From an uncultured Ruminococcus sp. (lineage in GTDB: Bacteria; Bacillota; Clostridia; Lachnospirales; Lachnospiraceae): a stretch of 30,684 nucleotides of DNA. Below are positions 1-7,225 of the stretch, piece by piece (position 1 is the first letter of the stretch; each line of letters begins with the position of its first letter). The notes beneath the pieces were generated by a model. The model worked only from the letters and a program-made list of their open reading frames with translations, had not been told where the DNA came from and made no database searches. The position numbers were made by a program, and so were the translations under genes. The stretch spans positions 1 through 30,684 of the forward strand of contig USFD01000037.1 of NCBI GenBank assembly GCA_900553885.1. Direction: 5' to 3'.

Positions 1-159
1 TCCAATAGAGCCGATTTTTTCGACTCCCGTTTTTCATAGGCTACTTTACACTACCTACCTGTATTATATATCAAAAATTTATGTAAATCAGCTCCATTAG
101 ATTCTTCTAACTTTCATATTATATATGAAATAATTGTTTTATTTTATACTTTTATATGA

Positions 160-189
160 TATAATTTACATACACTATTAATTTAGGAG
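160..189 (+). promoter_or_regulatory. Probable -10 box and ribosome binding site of the first gene
   Basis: TATAAT lies at 160-165 and AGGAGG at 184-189, 6 bases before the ATG at 196. No good -35 box stands at 17 bp; the nearest TTG-type hexamer (134-139) is 20 bp away, so the promoter is only tentative. The ribosome binding site is strong and fixes the start of the 510-residue gene. Confidence 0.45.
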
Positions 190-195
190 GTAAAA

Positions 196-1728
196 ATGCA
201 AAATACATACATATCATTATCAAATAATTCAAAAATACGTACTGATGCAGCAGGTACAATTAAGTATACTTTATTATTAGATTATGAATTACCTTCTGCA
301 GATTCACATTCTAACTTCATAGAAAATTTATTTACAAAGTGCCATAACTGTTGTTCCGGTCTTTTTTCTGACTCTCCTGAGTCAATAACTTACAACTTCT
401 TTGGTTCACAACGTATTGATCCCAAGCAATCTCATTCAAACTTTCCCCGACTCCATAATATGATTTTAAATCATTGTATTATCAGCAGTTATCATGCAAT
501 TATTACAGAGTTACTGAAAGATGAGTATGTTTCCTCTTACGCTCTCGTCAATAAAATTCGAACAAAAGGTATAGCCGAACTTTATAACACAAATTTTATT
601 ATCAATGCGGGGAATAAATTGAAATTTAAAAATAGAAATACTTCATCCTACTCACAGAAATCTCGCAAAGCCGCCGATTTTTACAAAAAAAGTGACTCTC
701 ATAAAGAAATTCTTGAGCCACTTTTTGTTTCCGTATTATCAGAAAATACATATCAATATCCTCTGCAATTTTCTTCGCTTTGCTATAAAATATGTAATAT
801 TTATGCTTCAAAATTTAAAAAAGTAGATTTTAAATCTTCGGATTCTTTCATAAAATGGCTAAGGGAGATGATTTCATCTCTTTTTCCGCCAATTGATCTA
901 AAGTCTATTTTAGTTGAAGATAAACATACTGTTCTTCCTATTGATTTTTTATATACGTATTTCTTATCTGAACGTTTATTTAATTTCCGTCTTATATATA
1001 GCCTTTTAAGAAATATACTTATCGTGGAAGAAAAAACTGATTATCGACTCTGCACCAGTGACATTTTAAAAATCCTGTCATTATGCAAAAAATTGCCTAA
1101 TGTTTTCAGCAGACAACATTTTTTAAAATTTGCATTTGATTCTTTTGAAAAAACCTCCGATTCCTATGCCGATTTTTGGCACGAAAATGACATGAAGGGG
1201 AACGACATTATTATGGGAATAAACCGTACCTACCGTCTTGGTTTCCAATTTGAGAAATGGCTTGAACAGTACGGACTTTTTATAAATTATATGTCGGAAC
1301 TTGTAATTCCCACATATGAATGGTGTTTTTTGGATATGTTGCTTTCTAGCATTGAACGTGATTATCCTTCTGAATCTCATTTTAATCATTTACTTAGAGC
1401 CGTAACTATTTTATCCAACCATGTAAATACTCATTACAAGGAAATATTAAAACCTGAAACAGATCCCGGCTCTAATAATGACGACATTCTGTATATTTAC
1501 ACCAAGCCCCAAAAGATGGACACATTGCATAATTTATCGCTTAATTCGCTAAAAATCATTTACGACGAATTATATTTACCTAAAAATGATAAAATTGATT
1601 TAAACCTTCCAACTTACCTAAACCCTGATTATTTTAAAAATAGCACCCCTGATAAAAGAAATAATTCGGTTATGCGTATACGAGCTTTTTACACAAATCT
1701 GATCCGTTATGATCACTTACAAAAATAA
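196..1728 (+). CDS. Hypothetical protein, 510 aa, AT-rich orphan
   Basis: I do not recognise this protein. It is a soluble-looking 510-residue protein without signal peptide or clear membrane segments. It is rich in Ser, Asn, Lys, Tyr and Phe, with cysteines near the N-terminus (CHNCC around residues 49-53). No nucleotide-binding loop or nuclease motif is obvious. The start is well supported by AGGAGG 6 bases upstream. Codon use is markedly AT-rich (AAA, AAT, TTA, ATT), more so than the neighbouring accessory genes and far more than the core genes on the right, which suggests recent acquisition. It is transcribed towards a small serine recombinase and precedes two toxin- or defence-like modules, so cargo of a mobile segment is plausible. 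That role is inferred from position only. Confidence 0.75.
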   Translation: MQNTYISLSNNSKIRTDAAGTIKYTLLLDYELPSADSHSNFIENLFTKCHNCCSGLFSDSPESITYNFFGSQRIDPKQSHSNFPRLHNMILNHCIISSYHAIITELLKDEYVSSYALVNKIRTKGIAELYNTNFIINAGNKLKFKNRNTSSYSQKSRKAADFYKKSDSHKEILEPLFVSVLSENTYQYPLQFSSLCYKICNIYASKFKKVDFKSSDSFIKWLREMISSLFPPIDLKSILVEDKHTVLPIDFLYTYFLSERLFNFRLIYSLLRNILIVEEKTDYRLCTSDILKILSLCKKLPNVFSRQHFLKFAFDSFEKTSDSYADFWHENDMKGNDIIMGINRTYRLGFQFEKWLEQYGLFINYMSELVIPTYEWCFLDMLLSSIERDYPSESHFNHLLRAVTILSNHVNTHYKEILKPETDPGSNNDDILYIYTKPQKMDTLHNLSLNSLKIIYDELYLPKNDKIDLNLPTYLNPDYFKNSTPDKRNNSVMRIRAFYTNLIRYDHLQK

Positions 1729-1871
1729 AAGCTAAGCTCACGATCCAATAAAATTGCCCACTTTGTTTTTCTTGCCTTTATTTTTTTAGAAAAATCTCTA
1801 TATTTTAAGCTAAATTTTAAAAATTATTTTGGGTGTTCCATGAAAATTGGGCATCAAAACCTCTACCTTTT

Positions 1872-1903
1872 GACAGACCTGCCATCCACCCGGCAGGTCT
1901 GTC
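1872..1903. terminator. Perfect 12-bp hairpin between convergent genes
   Basis: GACAGACCTGCC (1872-1883) pairs perfectly with GGCAGGTCTGTC (1892-1903) around an 8-base loop. It lies between the 3' ends of the convergent 510-aa gene and the serine recombinase. The flanking T-runs are poor in both directions (TCAAAATCTCGTTTT on +), so it may be a weak shared terminator. It could instead be a recombination-related site of the neighbouring recombinase. Confidence 0.5.
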
Positions 1904-1943
1904 TCAAAATCTCGTTTTCTAATTTTGACATATATCCCAAAAC

Positions 1944-2561
1944 TCACACGCCTTTTGATTCACTCTCATATTTACGAACCATCCGGTAGAATGTACTGCT
2001 CGACAATCCCATCTCCTTCATTGCCTTTACCGCTGTAATTTCATTCCGTTTCCACTGTTCATATATCTGGCAAAACTTTTCAGGCTGATTTATTTTCGGT
2101 CTTCCCAAATGCTTTCCTTTAGCTTTCGCCGCTTCAATACCCTCTTTCTGCCTTCTTCTTATTGTAAGCCGCTCCTGCTCCGCAATACTTGACAATACCT
2201 CAATCAGAATATTCTGTATCATCTCAATGATCCACTGCTGTCCGTCCGGCACTTCAATCAAGGAAGTTGGAAGATCAAGAATTTTCAATCTCACCTTCTT
2301 CTTTTGAAACCACTGCAGCTCGTTCTTTATATCTTCCTTATTTCTGGAGAGCCGATCCAGTGACGTAATAATAAGCGTATCGCCTTCACGTAAACCCAAT
2401 GCTCCTTTTAAAGCCTGATAAGCCGGACGATCCAGATCTTTCCCGCTGGATTTATCTGTTAGTATATTCTTTTCATCCACGTACTCTTTCAACGCCAAAA
2501 TCTGCCTGTCTAAATTCTGTTCCCGGCCGCTTACTCTTGCATACCCAAAAGCTCTTGCCAT
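1944..2561 (-). CDS. Small serine recombinase (resolvase/invertase family)
   Basis: A 205-residue site-specific recombinase of the resolvase/DNA-invertase type. It would cut and rejoin DNA through a 5'-phosphoserine intermediate. The N-terminal catalytic domain shows YARVS with Ser11 as the expected nucleophile and Arg9 beside it, and DRLSR at 69-73 supplies further active-site arginines. A long helix rich in charged residues (about 105-150) fits the E-helix. The C-terminal 45 residues form a Hin-type helix-turn-helix (AVKAMKEMGLSSSTFYRM). Length is normal for the family. AGGAGAG stands about 10 bases before the ATG. It sits between an AT-rich orphan and a toxin-like pair, which suggests it is or was the resolvase or invertase of a mobile element. 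No transposase is seen in the window, so what it acts on is unknown. Confidence 0.92.
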   Translation of the reverse strand: MARAFGYARVSGREQNLDRQILALKEYVDEKNILTDKSSGKDLDRPAYQALKGALGLREGDTLIITSLDRLSRNKEDIKNELQWFQKKKVRLKILDLPTSLIEVPDGQQWIIEMIQNILIEVLSSIAEQERLTIRRRQKEGIEAAKAKGKHLGRPKINQPEKFCQIYEQWKRNEITAVKAMKEMGLSSSTFYRMVRKYESESKGV

Positions 2562-2588
2562 AATTCCATCACTCTCCTATGTTTCTGC

Positions 2589-2619
2589 AAAACAAAAGGA
2601 ACACCGCACAGGATGTTCC
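2589..2619 (-). terminator. Terminator after the DUF3990 module
   Basis: On the minus strand GGAACA and TGTTCC (plus 2598-2603 and 2614-2619) form a short stem, followed by TTTTGTTTT. It lies 10 bases past the stop of the gene at 2629, so it ends the DUF3990/partner operon before the recombinase gene. Confidence 0.65.
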
Positions 2620-2628
2620 CAAATTATT

Positions 2629-3054
2629 TTATATATTATAAATTTTCTTCAATTTCTCTGCTCCATTTTCTAACGAAGCTTCATGTAACGGAAAATATTT
2701 ATTATATAATTCCTCCGGCTTAATCTTATCTACGATATCCTCTGACTTCAAATCATATTTCCACTGCATATAAGTATATACATCTGCCATCCACTCTAAA
2801 ATAAACTCGTCATACTTCTCATTTATTCCGGCTTCAGGTTTTATTCTGATCCCGATACTTCCTAAGATCTGCTTTGGCGTCTTGTTCAAATACAGGGGAT
2901 TTCCGCGATCCATAGCCTTACGGTAGTCACTTTTCATATAATCTTCGATCACTCGAAACGGCTCGTCCGTATTCCGGGCAATCAACTTGAACAGATATCT
3001 GTTTTTTTGAATCATACTGTCATAATAGCATATATCATAAGCCGTTTTATTCAT
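2629..3054 (-). CDS. Partner protein of the DUF3990 gene, possible antitoxin
   Basis: A 141-residue, soluble, charged protein with no family I can name firmly. An ATG at 3063 is also in frame, but AGGGAG lies only about one base before it and 10 bases before the ATG at 3054, so the latter (start MNKTAYD) is preferred. With that start the gene overlaps the stop of the upstream DUF3990 gene by 8 bp, the arrangement expected for translational coupling. The protein is helix-rich, with YMKSDYRKAMDRGNP and WMADVYTYMQWKYDL stretches. A pair consisting of an ADP-ribosyltransferase-like protein and a small coupled partner resembles a toxin-antitoxin module, with this gene as the neutralising partner. 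That is inference from layout; no antitoxin DNA-binding motif is evident. Confidence 0.75.
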   Translation of the reverse strand: MNKTAYDICYYDSMIQKNRYLFKLIARNTDEPFRVIEDYMKSDYRKAMDRGNPLYLNKTPKQILGSIGIRIKPEAGINEKYDEFILEWMADVYTYMQWKYDLKSEDIVDKIKPEELYNKYFPLHEASLENGAEKLKKIYNI

Positions 3055-3751
3055 AATAATCATTCTCCCTATGATAGATCAGTTTTCTCTGAATTGCATA
3101 CCGCGCTGTAATGCCCGGAACAGAATATCCCTCCATCAGAATTACCTGCATACGCCCCTGCATAAATTTATTTACTTCCCGTCTTGCTTTCAGATCATCA
3201 TCTGCATATTTTTCTTCTGATGCAGTCTCATATGATCCAAGCCATTTAATCTGGCTAAAAGCTTTCTCAGATTTCAAAAATATCTGATTTCCTAACGATC
3301 CTTTATAAAACAGCTTCTCTACTTCTGCAATGTTAATCTGATTCAACAGAAACGCTTCTATCACCTGTGTATAACTGTCATCTGCACGATACCCTTTAAT
3401 AATATCATATAGTGACGTGTCTACTTTATACATTTCAACAAGCCTTTTTCCAAGTATCTCTGTCGCTTCCTGACTTGTCCCCCGGTTAGAGACGACCTCA
3501 GCGATCCACGCAAGCACTCCGAAATCCGCCAGATTAAGTACATTTAAACCATCCAGAGCCAATTCATATTTATTTACGATAGAATGGGACGGATCACCAT
3601 TTAAAACAGCCCAGCTTTTTGCACAGTCTTCATATTCTGTTGTGTAAAACCCGTTGCCATAATCGTTGTCATCCCTGCCGCCAAGATAAACCGGAGTTTG
3701 AATAATATGATCAGATCCATGGTATACCAGAATTTTTTTTATATTGTGCAT
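3047..3751 (-). CDS. DUF3990 family protein (ADP-ribosyltransferase-like)
   Basis: A 234-residue protein that I assign to DUF3990, a family related in fold to ADP-ribosyltransferases. The N-terminus has YHGSDHII (about residues 10-17), then a GNGFYTT segment (about 33-39) followed by an alanine/tryptophan-containing helix. A later LGNQIFLKSEKAF segment holds the Gln/Glu pair where ART folds carry the catalytic acidic residue. GGGAGG sits 7 bases before the ATG. The reading frame stays open for about 35 codons upstream of this ATG without another standard start. The gene is the first of a two-gene unit whose second gene overlaps it by 8 bp and ends at a terminator. The likely role is a toxin that modifies a cellular target with NAD; target and activity are not shown by the sequence. 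Confidence 0.8.
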   Translation of the reverse strand: MHNIKKILVYHGSDHIIQTPVYLGGRDDNDYGNGFYTTEYEDCAKSWAVLNGDPSHSIVNKYELALDGLNVLNLADFGVLAWIAEVVSNRGTSQEATEILGKRLVEMYKVDTSLYDIIKGYRADDSYTQVIEAFLLNQINIAEVEKLFYKGSLGNQIFLKSEKAFSQIKWLGSYETASEEKYADDDLKARREVNKFMQGRMQVILMEGYSVPGITARYAIQRKLIYHRENDYYE

Positions 3752-3874
3752 TGTTACTGCCTCCCAAAGTTCCTCTTTGTTGCCATAATTAAAACATAAG
3801 TCCCGTAAAACAGTTGGATTTATACTATTTATTTCATAACAGGATTTTCTTCTGGTATGTATATTTTCATTAAT

Positions 3875-4360
3875 TCATCTGTCTTTTCTGCGTTTTATCG
3901 ACACCTCTTCTTCATATCCTGACAAATGTCTGTCTGTACTCCAAATCATAATATGTCCCACAGCCGGTGTTTCTTCTTTATATTTTTCATAGAAATGTAT
4001 GATACTCATATCTCCTAATCCCATTTCATATCGAAGTGCATAATCTGGAAATTTTTCTGCTAACGCTAGCAAATCATTTTTTTCCAGTTTAACACCATAT
4101 AATTTCCACGGAGCTTCATTATTTGCTGTTTTTTCTAGAAATTCTTTGAATTTTAGCGCCCGTGCCCTCCGTTTTGTTCCGTCAGAGATATGTGCAATAT
4201 GATTTCCACTTTCTATAATAGTAGAAAACGGTAAAATCAAAATCTCTCCATTTTCTACAGCCGCTTTGAACTCTGCTCTTATTTTTCCTGCATCAGCACA
4301 CATATATGGAATTTCCAGAAGATTCATAATAATTGAAGTATCTATAAACCTTACTCTCAT
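3875..4360 (-). CDS. PIN-like domain protein, putative nuclease
   Basis: A 161-residue protein with the pattern of a PIN-like RNase fold: Asp7 in FIDTSIIMNLL, Glu50 in STIIESGN, Asp117 in GLGDMSII and Asp143 in IWSTDRHL. These would form the metal-binding acidic cluster. The N-terminal strand beginning within a few residues of the start also fits PIN proteins. The gene begins 4 bp after the stop of the AAA ATPase gene and is surely cotranscribed with it. A PIN-like nuclease coupled to a RecF/OLD-type ATPase suggests a two-component system in which the ATPase senses something and releases or directs the nuclease. The acidic residues are read directly; nuclease activity and substrate are inferred. 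Confidence 0.78.
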   Translation of the reverse strand: MRVRFIDTSIIMNLLEIPYMCADAGKIRAEFKAAVENGEILILPFSTIIESGNHIAHISDGTKRRARALKFKEFLEKTANNEAPWKLYGVKLEKNDLLALAEKFPDYALRYEMGLGDMSIIHFYEKYKEETPAVGHIMIWSTDRHLSGYEEEVSIKRRKDR

Positions 4361-4364
4361 ATTA

Positions 4365-5639
4365 CTACACCCCCAGCCATGAAGTGTCTGGTGTTTGTCT
4401 GGGTTCTTTAATCATTTTAATCAACGAATTATCTATCATTGCATCTCCAATTCCCCCCGTTGCAAAAAGTTCAGGGGACTGTTCAATATCCATCAGAGAA
4501 ACAAACTTACTTGTTCCCTTTTCGCCCTCTCTGTAAACAACGGATACTCCCAATAATTTATTTTTATCATATCCGTTTAATAATGTTGGATTATGGGTAG
4601 TAAGAATGATATCTATATTCCTTTCTTTTCCAATTCTTTCCAATGTATTTATCAGCGCATATACTCTTCCTGGGTGAATTCCGTTATCAATTTCTTCTAC
4701 AACCAATATTCCGCCTCTTGGCATAGATAAAATAGCTGCCAGAATTGCTATACACTTAAGGGTTCCATCTGATAGTTTTTTTGCATCTACAATTTCAGAT
4801 ATGCTCATATACTTTTCTTTTAGTCCGAAAATAACATCATCCAACTGCGTTTTAATAAATTCAATTGACTGGACTTCATTTTCAGGCAGATTCCGTACCA
4901 TATTCAACAGTTCATTTCTTTTTTCTTCATTCTGGCACAAATGGTACAAGACAGGAGAAATATTCTCACAGTTCGATTTTAAATCTGTATCCGTAATTCT
5001 CACATAATCACGCATTATCGAAGGTATAGGATTAAGTACAAATATCCCCTTCAGATTATCAAGAACCAGATTAATATAACTAAGGCATTCCTGATCATGC
5101 GTTGTCTCCTGTGGAAGTTTACTTTTTAACTGTGCCAGCACTGAAGATACTCTCATACACATGATATCTGGGTTTTTCCCTACCTTTTTATTGTTATACT
5201 CTGCCTTTATATCGCTGCTGTCCTTATTAGCTTTTTTTGTCTTAAATATCTTCTCCCCTTCCGGAAGACTCAGATTACCATTCAAAACTTTGTAAAGTGC
5301 TTCTTCTTCAACCCAGACTCTTTTATTTGTACTGATTCGTATATAATAATACAAATCATAGTTTTCATCCAAGTCTACAAGACATCCCAACTTAAATGAT
5401 GATGTCCGAAAACGACAGCACGAACTACTCCCCCCTCGTATATGGCTGTCGCTATTTCGTGTGCCATCAAGGATAATACTTAAATCGAGACCTGTTGCAG
5501 CCTCAGACAATATCTGTATTCCTTCGATAGCATTGCTTTTTCCTGACGAATTTGTACCAATCAAACTTGTGACAGATTCTAAATTTAATTCTGCCTTTTC
5601 AAAACTTTTATAATTCTCAAAGATAAAACTTTTAATCAT
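4365..5639 (-). CDS. RecF/OLD-type AAA ATPase (AAA_15/AAA_21 class)
   Basis: A 424-residue ABC/SMC-like ATPase without membrane segments. The start gives the typical IKSFIFENYKSF strand, followed by Walker A GTNSSGKS at 28-35. The central part (about 100-290) is a helical insertion. Then come an ABC-signature-like LSDGTLK (289-295), Walker B ILVVEEID (about 311-318) and a switch histidine in TTHNPTLL (347-354). There is no TOPRIM nuclease domain at the C-terminus, unlike full OLD proteins. AAGGCGG lies 8 bases before the ATG. Immediately downstream is a PIN-like protein, which may provide the nuclease missing from this chain. ATPases of this class are common in phage-defence loci, where they act as sensors or scaffolds; that role here is inferred from domain type and neighbourhood. 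Confidence 0.88.
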   Translation of the reverse strand: MIKSFIFENYKSFEKAELNLESVTSLIGTNSSGKSNAIEGIQILSEAATGLDLSIILDGTRNSDSHIRGGSSSCCRFRTSSFKLGCLVDLDENYDLYYYIRISTNKRVWVEEEALYKVLNGNLSLPEGEKIFKTKKANKDSSDIKAEYNNKKVGKNPDIMCMRVSSVLAQLKSKLPQETTHDQECLSYINLVLDNLKGIFVLNPIPSIMRDYVRITDTDLKSNCENISPVLYHLCQNEEKRNELLNMVRNLPENEVQSIEFIKTQLDDVIFGLKEKYMSISEIVDAKKLSDGTLKCIAILAAILSMPRGGILVVEEIDNGIHPGRVYALINTLERIGKERNIDIILTTHNPTLLNGYDKNKLLGVSVVYREGEKGTSKFVSLMDIEQSPELFATGGIGDAMIDNSLIKMIKEPRQTPDTSWLGV

Positions 5640-5703
5640 AGTATTTTTCCGCCTTATACCATTATTTACTCTAACTACTATAATGAATTATAATATATTT
5701 ATA

Positions 5704-5784
5704 TTATAATCTCCATATTTTTCTCAGTGCAATCTCCGAATCTCTAAAATTAAACTTATTTGCAGAATCCACCATAAAAAAGAC
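5704..5784 (-). pseudogene. Orphan 3' coding scrap
   Basis: On the minus strand this stretch reads as about 26 codons ending with ANKFNFRDSEIALRKIW and a TAA. It has no start of its own. Its upstream side is cut by the permease-tail repeat that begins at 5785 on the other strand. It may be the C-terminal end of a gene broken by rearrangement; I cannot identify the family. The rest of the gap between 5640 and 5704 is AT-rich and probably holds the ATPase promoter. Confidence 0.3.
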
Positions 5785-5925
5785 GATAGTCATTTTGTCT
5801 TTTTGTCCCTTCATCTCTTCAAGATGAACTGGCTGCTCATGTCGATCGTGCTGCTGTGTATCATGGCGATGGCACTGTATGCAGTGATCGGGGTAGTGGA
5901 GAAATTGTATAAGAACCGGTTTTGA
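5785..5925 (+). pseudogene. ABC permease 3' tail remnant, copy 1
   Basis: A + strand frame without its own ribosome binding site encodes a hydrophobic segment and basic end: from the ATG at 5824, MNWLLMSIVLLCIMAMALYA, then VIGVVEKLYKNRF and TGA. The pattern of one membrane helix followed by an EK/R-rich tail resembles the extreme C-terminus of SsuC/TauC-type ABC permeases. The same 141 bp occurs in the same orientation at 12800-12940 with about 85% identity. Of the 17 sense codons that differ, 9 changes are synonymous and most others are conservative, so both copies came from sequences under protein-level selection. I read it as the surviving 3' end of a permease gene destroyed by island insertion. 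A free 33-residue membrane peptide is the alternative. Confidence 0.5.
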
Positions 5926-5983
5926 TTTCCCTTTTACGTTTATGCTGCTATTCTCCAAACACGCCTCGCTTTCTAAAACATTT

Positions 5984-6018
5984 GCCCTGAATACAGTATA
6001 AAGCACTGTGTTCAGGGC
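5984..6018 (-). terminator. Long hairpin after the truncated DUF262 gene
   Basis: GCCCTGAATACAGT (5984-5997) pairs with ACTGTGTTCAGGGC (6005-6018) apart from one G-T position, around a 7-base loop. It lies 6 bp beyond the stop of the DUF262 gene. On the minus strand it is followed by AAATGTTTTAG, a poor T-run, so it is either a weak terminator or a leftover of an element boundary. Confidence 0.5.
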
Positions 6019-6024
6019 GATTAG

Positions 6025-6642
6025 TCAATTTATCTCCTTCCTATAATGCAACTTCTCTTCCGAAGAAATACCTGCGGACTCAATTTCTCCGGTTACGTCA
6101 TACCAAATAAATTTCACCGATGGTCTGCTCGTACTGTTATTGACATTTACAATAGCATCTACAAATCTTCCGGCCCCTAATTTAGAATTTGGCAAAAAAT
6201 CTTTGATAACTTCTGAAGCACGATACATATGATAGTAGTCAATGTTATCGTTCTTCTTATTTTCATCTACATCAAATAAATACTCCTGACTGTCAGGCCT
6301 GCTTTGATACGAAAGAGTAAAAAGCTCCATACTGGGATTATCCTCTTTGAGTCTCTCCCTCTTCTGGGACAAAATCAGGTAAAGTGTTGTAAGACGCTGT
6401 TGGCCGTCAATAACCTCCCATGCATTTTGTTCTTTATTATAGAATACAACAAGGGGCTGCAAACAGTAAAAGGTGCTTCCATCTGTATGGTATTCAAAAT
6501 AATCCTCTAAGTCGGCGAGTAATTTTCCAACCTCAAACGAAGTCCATCTATATCCGCGTTGGTAATCTGGGATATAAAAATTATTGTTCATCAGGTCGAA
6601 TACCGTAACTGTATCCAGTTTATTCTTCTTAGACAAATCCAT
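6025..6642 (-). CDS. DUF262 domain protein, C-terminally truncated
   Basis: The first part of a DUF262 (GmrSD/ParB-like N-terminal) protein. IPDYQRGYRW at 24-33 and DGQQRLTTLYLI at 79-90 are hallmark motifs of the family, whose N-domain binds and hydrolyses nucleotides in type IV restriction and related defence proteins. Family members are usually several hundred residues long; this frame stops after about 205 residues, at a point where the N-domain should continue, and ends in an unrelated-looking LHYRKEIN. The ATG at 6642 has GGAGAG 7 bases upstream and is preferred over an in-frame ATG at 6672 with a poor site. No nuclease half is present. It is probably a nonfunctional remnant, or at best a separate nucleotide-binding fragment. 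Confidence 0.85.
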   Translation of the reverse strand: MDLSKKNKLDTVTVFDLMNNNFYIPDYQRGYRWTSFEVGKLLADLEDYFEYHTDGSTFYCLQPLVVFYNKEQNAWEVIDGQQRLTTLYLILSQKRERLKEDNPSMELFTLSYQSRPDSQEYLFDVDENKKNDNIDYYHMYRASEVIKDFLPNSKLGAGRFVDAIVNVNNSTSRPSVKFIWYDVTGEIESAGISSEEKLHYRKEIN

Positions 6643-6692
6643 ATTAAACTCTCCATCCTCTTTATTTTCCATTTTTCTTTTCGTCTTTTCCC

Positions 6693-6721
6693 ATTATATC
6701 TCATTTACATCCTTATGTAAT
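6693..6721 (-). promoter_or_regulatory. Promoter of the DUF262 gene
   Basis: On the minus strand ATTACA (plus 6716-6721) and TATAAT (plus 6693-6698) are spaced by 17 bp, about 50 bp upstream of the preferred DUF262 start. The -10 is consensus; the -35 matches 4 of 6 bases. The remainder of the 6673-6889 intergenic region is AT-rich, with another TATAAT on + at 6783-6788 that could serve the divergent small gene. Confidence 0.5.
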
Positions 6722-6889
6722 GAACGTTTTTTCTTATTTTCTCCTTTACTTCTTTTACAATAACTCCATATGAGTCAAACAGTATAATATAAAACAAAAT
6801 ATATCAAAAAATTTTTGCCAACCATTTTTATCCCATGCTTACTGCTATTTTAAAAATGTAACGCAGCACAATTGAAAGGAGAAGATCAA

Positions 6890-7084
6890 ATGGACAGATT
6901 AGCTAAGAATTTCAAAGCATGCGCAACGTGTTCTCTATGGTGTGGTAGAAGATCAACTGATGCCACACGCTCTACTATCTCTTTTTCCAGAGGAGAAAAA
7001 GGAGAATGTGTTGGAGGTGGATTTAACAGACTGCAAACAACTGCTCTCACATCATGCAACAGATATCAGCAATGGCTGAAGTAA
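6890..7084 (+). CDS. Small cysteine-rich protein, possible metal binder
   Basis: A 64-residue protein starting at an ATG 8 bases after AAAGGAG. An in-frame TTG at 6872 lies before that site and is not the start. Five cysteines stand at 11, 14, 18, 40 and 56; the first three form C-x2-C-x3-C (CATCSLWC), which looks like a zinc- or iron-sulfur-binding knuckle. The middle has RRSTDATRSTISF and a GECVGGGFNRLQ segment, and the C-terminus ends in CNRYQQWLK. I believe small proteins of this kind recur in clostridia but know no function. It is divergent from the truncated DUF262 gene and has its own terminator. Its composition and ribosome binding site argue for a real gene. Confidence 0.75.
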   Translation: MDRLAKNFKACATCSLWCGRRSTDATRSTISFSRGEKGECVGGGFNRLQTTALTSCNRYQQWLK

Positions 7085-7144
7085 TCGTACTGTTGATGTA
7101 TTCTCCCTAATTGCTTCGCAGACTTGACATAGGGAAAACGACAC

Positions 7145-7183
7145 TCGCCTTAAGCATAGCGTGCAGGGCTGTGCTTAGGGCGA
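7145..7183 (+). terminator. Terminator of the small cysteine-rich gene
   Basis: TCGCCTTAAGCA (7145-7156) pairs with TGCTTAGGGCGA (7172-7183) with one G-T pair, followed by TAATTATTCT. It lies about 60 bp after the stop at 7084 and also falls before the convergent gene ending at 7226, so it may serve both. Confidence 0.6.
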
Positions 7184-7225
7184 TAATTATTCTACTATCC
7201 TCTCTTCGATTGCAAAACCTCAGCT

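Noticed and set aside
5704..6006. A 100-codon minus-strand frame
   Set aside because: Most of it is antisense to the permease-tail repeat and the hairpin; only the last 26 codons could be old coding sequence.
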